A DNA stretch of 64,000 nt from contig JACNKP010000055.1 in the NCBI GenBank assembly GCA_014381985.1, positions 1 to 64,000 on the forward strand, written 5' to 3'. The translations under genes and the position numbers were made by a program. Below the pieces are notes generated by a model. That model did not search any database. It worked only from the letters and a program-made list of their open reading frames with translations, and had not been told where the DNA came from. Below, piece by piece: positions 59,270-64,000 of this stretch (its first letter is position 1; every line of letters starts with the position of its first letter). The stretch is from SAR92 clade bacterium. Its GTDB lineage: Bacteria > Pseudomonadota > Gammaproteobacteria > Pseudomonadales > Porticoccaceae.

Positions 59270-60174
59270 CAAACCCATTCCTGCTGAATTAAATATTTAT
59301 CGTAAAGCTCGGCTTCATCGGAGCCCGGCTCTGGTGACCAGTCATAATCCCAGCGCACCAATGGCGGTAGGGACATTAAAATTGACTCTGTGCGGCCGTC
59401 ACTTTGAAGACCAAACAAGGTGCCCCGATCATGAACCAGATTAAACTCCACGTACCTGCCGCGGCGATAAAGTTGGAATTTTCGCTCTCTCTCCCCATAA
59501 GCCATCTTTCGTCGACGTTGAAAAATAGGCATGTAAGCGGATGAAAAACTGTCACCAACGCTACGCATAAGAGCAAAACTCTGATCAAATCCAAGCTCGT
59601 TAAAATCATCAAAGAATAAGCCGCCAATGCCCCGGGGCTCCCTTCGGTGAGGCAAGTAAAAGTAATCGTCACACCACCTCTTTAACCGAGGATAGAGCTC
59701 CATAGAAAATGGATCACAGGCTTCCTTGGCTGTGCTGTGCCAATGCCGACAATCCTCATCGTTTCCATAATAGGGAGTAAGGTCGTAACCCCCACCAAAC
59801 CACCATACCGGATCAGCGCCCTCTTTCTCTGCAATAAAAAATCGGACATTAGCATGCGCGGTCGGGACGTAGGGGTTTTGTGGGTGTATGACTAAAGAGA
59901 CGCCCATGGCCTGCCAGCTTCGCCCCGCGAGTTCGGGCCGGCTCTGGCTGGCTGTAGGGGGTAATTGATCACCATACACATGAGAAAAGTTCACTCCTAC
60001 TTTCTCAAAATCAGTGCCCTCCGCAGCGACCCTGCTCCGACCACCGCCACCCTGATCACGTGTCCAATTATCTTCACGCCAGGCAACACTATCTTCAGCC
60101 CGCAATGCCGAACAAATGTCATCTTGCAACCCGAGTAAATAGTCCTTCACTTTTTGTTTGTCGATTGTGTCCAT
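59269..60174 (-). CDS. hemF: Oxygen-dependent coproporphyrinogen III oxidase
   Basis: Converts coproporphyrinogen III to protoporphyrinogen IX with oxygen in heme synthesis. Family motifs: [48 protein letters not shown], and [16 protein letters not shown]. 301 aa. It is translationally coupled to aroE and follows tsaC by 1 base, in the same order as in Pseudomonas (without the intervening quinone reductase). Confidence 0.96.
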   Translation of the reverse strand: MDTIDKQKVKDYLLGLQDDICSALRAEDSVAWREDNWTRDQGGGGRSRVAAEGTDFEKVGVNFSHVYGDQLPPTASQSRPELAGRSWQAMGVSLVIHPQNPYVPTAHANVRFFIAEKEGADPVWWFGGGYDLTPYYGNDEDCRHWHSTAKEACDPFSMELYPRLKRWCDDYFYLPHRREPRGIGGLFFDDFNELGFDQSFALMRSVGDSFSSAYMPIFQRRRKMAYGERERKFQLYRRGRYVEFNLVHDRGTLFGLQSDGRTESILMSLPPLVRWDYDWSPEPGSDEAELYDKYLIQQEWV

Positions 60175-60175
60175 T

Positions 60176-60745
60176 CTATCCTGGCCGAATTACCCCTCCA
60201 GTTAGTAAGTCTCTGATCTCACTTTCTTTCGCTGCCAACCCAATCTCGCCGGCAGTCTGAAAATCTATGTCTTTGCCAAAATAATCTTGTACTTTATGCC
60301 CTGTGACGGCCGCGGGCAAACTTTGCGGGTTTGCCGAAGTTGAGACAATTGGCCCGCCAAATAAATCACAAAGTGCCGCCGCCAGTGGGTGCTTAGTCAC
60401 GCGCAGAGCAATGGTGTTATGTCGGCCAACAATCCAACGCGGAGCGGAGCCATTATGAGGTACGAGCCATGTCGTCGGCTTAACTCGGCTGTCACCGAAA
60501 CGATCGCGCTGGCATTGGTCCAGGCCCTGGAGTAGAGACTCAAACTGAGAGACCTCGCTGGCGATTAAGATCAGTCCTTTATCGACATGACGGTTCTTTA
60601 AGCGAAGAATTTTTTCTACACCTGCTTCAGACCAAGGATCACACCCCAATCCCCAAACAGCTTCCGTAGGATAGGCAACTACACCCCCTTCTTTAAGGAT
60701 CTGTGTCGCCTGGACGATTTGAGCGTGGTCGCTCCATTCACTCAC
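60176..60745 (-). CDS. tsaC: Threonylcarbamoyl-AMP synthase
   Basis: Makes the activated threonylcarbamoyl group for the t6A37 modification of tRNA. YrdC/Sua5 fold with [58 protein letters not shown] and [16 protein letters not shown]. 189 aa, the short TsaC form without a Sua5 extension. It lies 7 bases after purE and 1 base before hemF. Confidence 0.95.
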   Translation of the reverse strand: MSEWSDHAQIVQATQILKEGGVVAYPTEAVWGLGCDPWSEAGVEKILRLKNRHVDKGLILIASEVSQFESLLQGLDQCQRDRFGDSRVKPTTWLVPHNGSAPRWIVGRHNTIALRVTKHPLAAALCDLFGGPIVSTSANPQSLPAAVTGHKVQDYFGKDIDFQTAGEIGLAAKESEIRDLLTGGVIRPG

Positions 60746-60752
60746 AAGGTAA

Positions 60753-61259
60753 TCAGCTGTTTTTCAGCTTTTCCTGAAGGGCGGCATCTTTTGCGATAAT
60801 CGCCGCAGCATTAGCCGCACGTTCATCAATCAATTTTTGATGCATTTCAGGATCAGAAGCGCCGATAATTTGAGCTGCCAAGTAGGCTGCGTTTTTTGCC
60901 CCCGCCTTACCAATAGCTACCGTTGCTACAGGTATGCCACCGGGCATTTGCACCGTTGAAAGGAGCGCGTCGAGGCCATCTAGCGACCCGTTAATAGGAA
61001 CACCAATAACTGGCTTTAATGTCGTCGCGGAAACCGCTCCAGCTAAATGTGCGGCCATCCCCGCTGCACATATAAAGGCAACACATCCTCGGGCATCAGC
61101 GTCTGTTACAAAGGTGTGGGTGGCTTCGGGCGTACGATGCGCGGAAGTCACCTTAACCTCAAAAGGAATATCAAACTTTTTCAAAATCTCAAAGCTAGCT
61201 TCCATAACCGGCAAGTCGGAATCAGAGCCCATTAAAATCGCAACAAAAGGTTTACTCAT
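60753..61259 (-). CDS. purE: N5-carboxyaminoimidazole ribonucleotide mutase
   Basis: Shifts the carboxyl group of N5-CAIR to give CAIR in purine synthesis. Class I motifs: ILMGSDSDLPVMEAS, VTSAHRTPEATHTF, CAAGMAAHLAGAVSA and QMPGGIPVATVAIG. 168 aa from ATG 61259; the frame extends to 61304 without homology. Class I PurE needs PurK, usually the next gene, but here tsaC follows. Confidence 0.95.
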   Translation of the reverse strand: MSKPFVAILMGSDSDLPVMEASFEILKKFDIPFEVKVTSAHRTPEATHTFVTDADARGCVAFICAAGMAAHLAGAVSATTLKPVIGVPINGSLDGLDALLSTVQMPGGIPVATVAIGKAGAKNAAYLAAQIIGASDPEMHQKLIDERAANAAAIIAKDAALQEKLKNS

Positions 61260-61397
61260 AACATTATTCACTTTACTAATAATTCCGCAGACTACCGCAA
61301 CCACTGGCGATGTGCAACTATGTGACGTGCGCTATTCTGCTGTAGGTCACTGAAATTTGGGCATCCTCGAACTCTGGTGACCCCAATGGCCTGCGAA

Positions 61398-62531
61398 CTA
61401 AACTAGTCTCTGGTAAAACCCATTTTCATTGACTATTATATTTTTCAATTCCAGGGCAACCAAAATTTGAGAGAGCCTTGCTACCGACCATGGGCTAAAA
61501 TGCATAAGCCCATCCAAATCAATAGGCTCGTACCCTAAAATTCCAAGGGCTTGATGCTCCTCATCTGTCAATATTTTGGTCGCCACCGAAGGCGAGCTAT
61601 GGGGCTTTGAAATGCTATCTCTCATCCCAGCTAATGCCCCTCCAAGTTCTGCGATAATGTCCGCTGCTGTCTCCACCAAGTGCGCGCCCTGCTTAATCAA
61701 TAAGTGGCAGCCTTTACTTTGAGGACTATGGATGGAGCCTGGAATAGCAAAAACTTCGCGATTTTGCTCTGCCGCATAACGAGCTGTGATAAGTGAGCCG
61801 CTCTTGACCGCAGCTTCAATCACCAAAACGCCTAAACTTAGCCCGCTGATAATCCGGTTCCGCTGAGGGAAATGCCGGGCAATCGGCTTTTCACCATAGT
61901 GGAATTCAGTTACCAAGGTTCCACCGGACTCCAGCATCTGGCAGGCTAAATCACGATGACGTGCGGGATAGACAGCTTCAATCCCCGTCGCCATTACGCC
62001 AACAGTTCTCCCGTTGTGGGCCTGCAATGCTCCTTGGTGAGCGGCCCCATCAACACCTAACGCAAGGCCGCTAGTAACGGTAAAGCCACTCCCTGCCAAA
62101 AACTTAGCCCAACCTCTAGCATTAGTTCCGCCTACACGCGTCATTTGCCTACTGCCGACAATGGCAATCTGAGGCAAGTGCAAATTGTTTAAATCTCCCT
62201 TGACGTATAAAAGTGGGGGTGGGGCACTTATGAACTTAAGTTGCTCGGGGTAGTCGGAGCTAGTGATCGATATAATAACGGCATTAGTCTGGCGCAAATT
62301 CTCTCTAAGCTCATCTATCTCGGAGCGCCAATCCTGCCGAAAATACCGCTGTTGAAATAGTGCCATCATGGGCTTGAAATCAGGTGAATAGGCCTCAACA
62401 TTTCCCGTAAATAGCTCCAGATAAGATTTTGTCTGCTGAAGACATTGGCTCTGGATGCTGCGTGTTAACCCCTCTATTGACTGAGCAATGAAGGCGCATT
62501 CAGTTTCGCTAAATGCATCGTGATTCGTCAC
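61398..62531 (-). CDS. dprA: DNA-processing protein DprA
   Basis: Binds single-stranded DNA entering during natural transformation and loads RecA. The Rossmann core is clear: IAIVGSRQMTRVGGTNARGW, VTSGLALGVDGAAHQGAL, FPQRNRIISGLSLGVLVIEA and SGSLITARYAAEQNREVFAIPGS in sequence. A C-terminal winged helix follows (LGILGYEPIDLDGLMHFS). 377 aa. It lies downstream of the LysM gene, as in Pseudomonas. Confidence 0.94.
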   Translation of the reverse strand: MTNHDAFSETECAFIAQSIEGLTRSIQSQCLQQTKSYLELFTGNVEAYSPDFKPMMALFQQRYFRQDWRSEIDELRENLRQTNAVIISITSSDYPEQLKFISAPPPLLYVKGDLNNLHLPQIAIVGSRQMTRVGGTNARGWAKFLAGSGFTVTSGLALGVDGAAHQGALQAHNGRTVGVMATGIEAVYPARHRDLACQMLESGGTLVTEFHYGEKPIARHFPQRNRIISGLSLGVLVIEAAVKSGSLITARYAAEQNREVFAIPGSIHSPQSKGCHLLIKQGAHLVETAADIIAELGGALAGMRDSISKPHSSPSVATKILTDEEHQALGILGYEPIDLDGLMHFSPWSVARLSQILVALELKNIIVNENGFYQRLV

Positions 62532-62584
62532 TCTGCGAAGCCTCCCTTTTCTAATGGAGTAAAATTGAAGTCATGCCCAAAGAT

Positions 62585-63628
62585 TTAGTCTTCTGGACTT
62601 TTTAAGATGTCTCCAGCCTGAACTGGACTTACCGCTTTCATTACGATGGCATAGGCTATCTTTTTATAAATAGAAAATACGACAGCAAGGCCAATGCGCC
62701 TATCAAGTAACTGAATTGTTAGAGATCCTTGATCATCCTGCACTGCTTTGCTTTGGCTAAATATATTTAAGATATCTCCAACTTGGACTCCCGACTGCTT
62801 ACCCTTATTAATCGCAATAATGTCCATTTGCCCAGCAAACAGCGTCATATTTTCAATGGCTAGAACGTGCCCTTCAATGCTTTGGGCAGGCGCTCTAGGA
62901 GAAATTTTTTCCAGTAGAATAGTTTGTTGTGTCCCGAGAATTTTATCGCCCCGGCGAAAAGCTTGTTTTGCTGAAATTGCTTTTAAGGTCGCGACCCCTT
63001 CATCTTGTCTGACCAGACGCGCCTCACCCAGATGCGTCAGCCTCACTCCAAGAACATCGCTCGTAATAGGGTCTAGGTAGTCATCCTCTTGGCGAAAGAC
63101 GCCATATTCGGTGTCCTGCATCGTGGCCAAAGTATAAAATTCGTCATCCAAGCCAATTAATATTTGATCGTCCGCGCCTGACAAGATAGAAGGTGCGTTG
63201 TTTACTTCAGCAAATGACCTAAATTGAGCATAAGTTAAGAAGCGGTTGATTACTGCTAAGGGCACTACCTCGTCAGCAGAAACGTGCGGCAGATATTTAA
63301 TCTCAGGCGAAAGATTAAGGTTACGCGTCAGCGTAAGGCGAGGGGCGCCACCCACAAAATTAAGGGTAATTAAATCCCCTGGATAGATCAGGTGGGGGTT
63401 CTCGATTTGTGAGTTTTCATGCCATATTTCTGGCCACTTCCATGGGTGCTTTAAAAATTGACCCGATATGTCCCACAGGGTATCCCCTTTAACAACAGTG
63501 TATTGTTGTCGTGCAGTTTCTTTGATCAAATCACTTTCTAGCTTTGCCGCGGTTACATCTTGTCCGACCGCTGTCGCCAGGGATGAAAGGAAAAGGAAAT
63601 ATATAAATAAGCTTCGATGAGCCTTCAC
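62585..63628 (-). CDS. LysM domain protein
   Basis: A 347-aa exported protein: signal peptide (SLFIYFLFLSSLATAVG), then one LysM domain at about residues 42-92 (YTVVKGDTLWDISGQFL; NPHLIYPGDLITL) for peptidoglycan binding, then about 250 residues without a recognised catalytic domain. Homologues are found next to dprA and divergent from def in many gammaproteobacteria. Role in the envelope is not established. Confidence 0.88.
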   Translation of the reverse strand: MKAHRSLFIYFLFLSSLATAVGQDVTAAKLESDLIKETARQQYTVVKGDTLWDISGQFLKHPWKWPEIWHENSQIENPHLIYPGDLITLNFVGGAPRLTLTRNLNLSPEIKYLPHVSADEVVPLAVINRFLTYAQFRSFAEVNNAPSILSGADDQILIGLDDEFYTLATMQDTEYGVFRQEDDYLDPITSDVLGVRLTHLGEARLVRQDEGVATLKAISAKQAFRRGDKILGTQQTILLEKISPRAPAQSIEGHVLAIENMTLFAGQMDIIAINKGKQSGVQVGDILNIFSQSKAVQDDQGSLTIQLLDRRIGLAVVFSIYKKIAYAIVMKAVSPVQAGDILKSPED

Positions 63629-63825
63629 AGTTGTGGCCTTAGGTTTTAATGAGCGCGTTAGAGGGTTTCCGAAACGGTAGCATTAATAACTCTTTGTTTT
63701 TGTGAACTACATCACTTCTATGATCTAAGCGCGCTCGCCCCTGCAGCACATGGCTTCGCGAGCCTCTTTCAGCCAACCGCACCTAGGTATTAATACCCCC
63801 GCAATAGATTTTCAATGTGCTTTCA

Positions 63826-63854
63826 TCTTCATTTTAGTGCTGATCATGTATACT
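63826..63854 (+). promoter_or_regulatory. Possible promoter of def
   Basis: TATACT at 63849-63854 is a good -10 element; the -35 candidate CTTCAT at 63827-63832, 16 bases away, is weak. The predicted start is about 45 bases before the def ATG. The 63629-63825 stretch otherwise should carry the promoter of the LysM gene. Confidence 0.35.
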
Positions 63855-63905
63855 AATGGCCGTAACCCTATCAACAAATGTAGTGACACTCAGAATAATG
63901 AATTC

Positions 63906-64000
63906 ATGGCTAAACTAGACATTCTTCAGTATCCAAACCCACGATTGCGCATTAAGGCCTCGCCGGTAAAAGAGGTAGATGACTCGATCCGTTGTCTGGT
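63906..64000 (+). CDS. def: Peptide deformylase, 5' part cut by the window end
   Basis: The first 31 codons read MAKLDILQYPNPRLRIKASP and on, the standard N-terminus of peptide deformylase, which removes the formyl group from nascent proteins. The metal-binding motifs lie beyond the window. Divergence from a LysM gene matches the conserved LysM/def-fmt-rsmB arrangement. An ATG at 63898 is out of frame. Confidence 0.88.
   Translation, partial: MAKLDILQYPNPRLRIKASPVKEVDDSIRCL

Overview
The window is a stretch of chromosome from a gammaproteobacterium. Markers are SlmA, the FabY-type ketoacyl-ACP synthase, a Zur-ZnuABC zinc system, an RpoZ-SpoT operon, and gene order closely matching Pseudomonas and its marine relatives (coaBC-algC-argB; gmk-rpoZ-spoT-ridA; oxyR-recG; the cox cluster; aroE-hemF-tsaC-dprA-LysM/def). 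The moderate GC content by eye, the compact layout and the caa3-type oxidase would suit a marine oligotroph such as a SAR92/OM60-like lineage, but that placement is inference. I see no rRNA, tRNA, CRISPR array, prophage or insertion sequence.

Layout. 1-4.2 kb: coaBC, algC, argB, slmA on the plus strand. 4.2-5.7 kb: pyrE and rph on the minus strand, divergent from yicC. 6.6-10.3 kb: an accessory block (lipoprotein, hotdog thioesterase, cytochrome P450, XRE regulator, S1/P1 nuclease) that separates yicC from gmk. 10.3-14 kb: gmk-rpoZ-spoT-ridA. 14-20.2 kb: a ferritin-like protein, an epimerase, a truncated OxyR, recG, and the DUF47-Pit phosphate uptake pair. 20.2-23.4 kb (minus): a 57-aa membrane protein, a PqqB-like metallohydrolase, a membrane di-iron hydroxylase and a PAS-GGDEF cyclase. 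23.4-24.0 kb has no clear gene but several inverted repeats. 24-29.3 kb (minus): tkt-epd-pgk-fba. 29.5-34.8 kb (plus): a SahR-like ArsR/methyltransferase regulator with metK, ahcY, metF and rsmE. 34.8-38.6 kb: a secreted trypsin-like protease, fabY and a divergent AraC/DJ-1 regulator. 38.6-43.3 kb: serA, serC, dsbA, cytochrome c4, engB. 43.5-49.7 kb: a Gfa-like protein, polA, znuA divergent from zur-znuC-znuB. 49.7-57.4 kb: SCO, cyoE, a COX-associated protein, SURF1, a DUF2909 protein and ctaE-ctaG-ctaD-ctaC. 57.6-64 kb: yheV, a gamma carbonic anhydrase, aroE, hemF, tsaC, purE, dprA, a LysM protein and the start of def.

How the genes work together. The plus cluster at 29.5-34 kb forms the activated methyl cycle: MetK makes SAM, AhcY removes SAH, MetF supplies the methyl-folate, and the fused regulator probably senses SAH. 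The divergent tkt-epd-pgk-fba unit supplies triose/erythrose phosphates and a route to PLP. Zur, ZnuABC and one near-perfect palindrome form a self-contained zinc circuit. The cox block encodes both a proton-pumping oxidase and most of its assembly factors, but lacks heme A synthase.

The most notable points are: a serC of the alphaproteobacterial/Methanosarcina type beside a short-form serA; an OxyR reduced to its DNA-binding half; a near-perfect AT-rich palindrome and apparently leaderless start at the SahR-like gene; a small two-helix membrane protein closing a three-gene hydroxylase/metallohydrolase operon; and absence of ctaA and dut from their usual places. I found no clearly undescribed multi-gene system; the three-gene unit at 20.2-22.3 kb and the P450 block are the best candidates for unexplained function.
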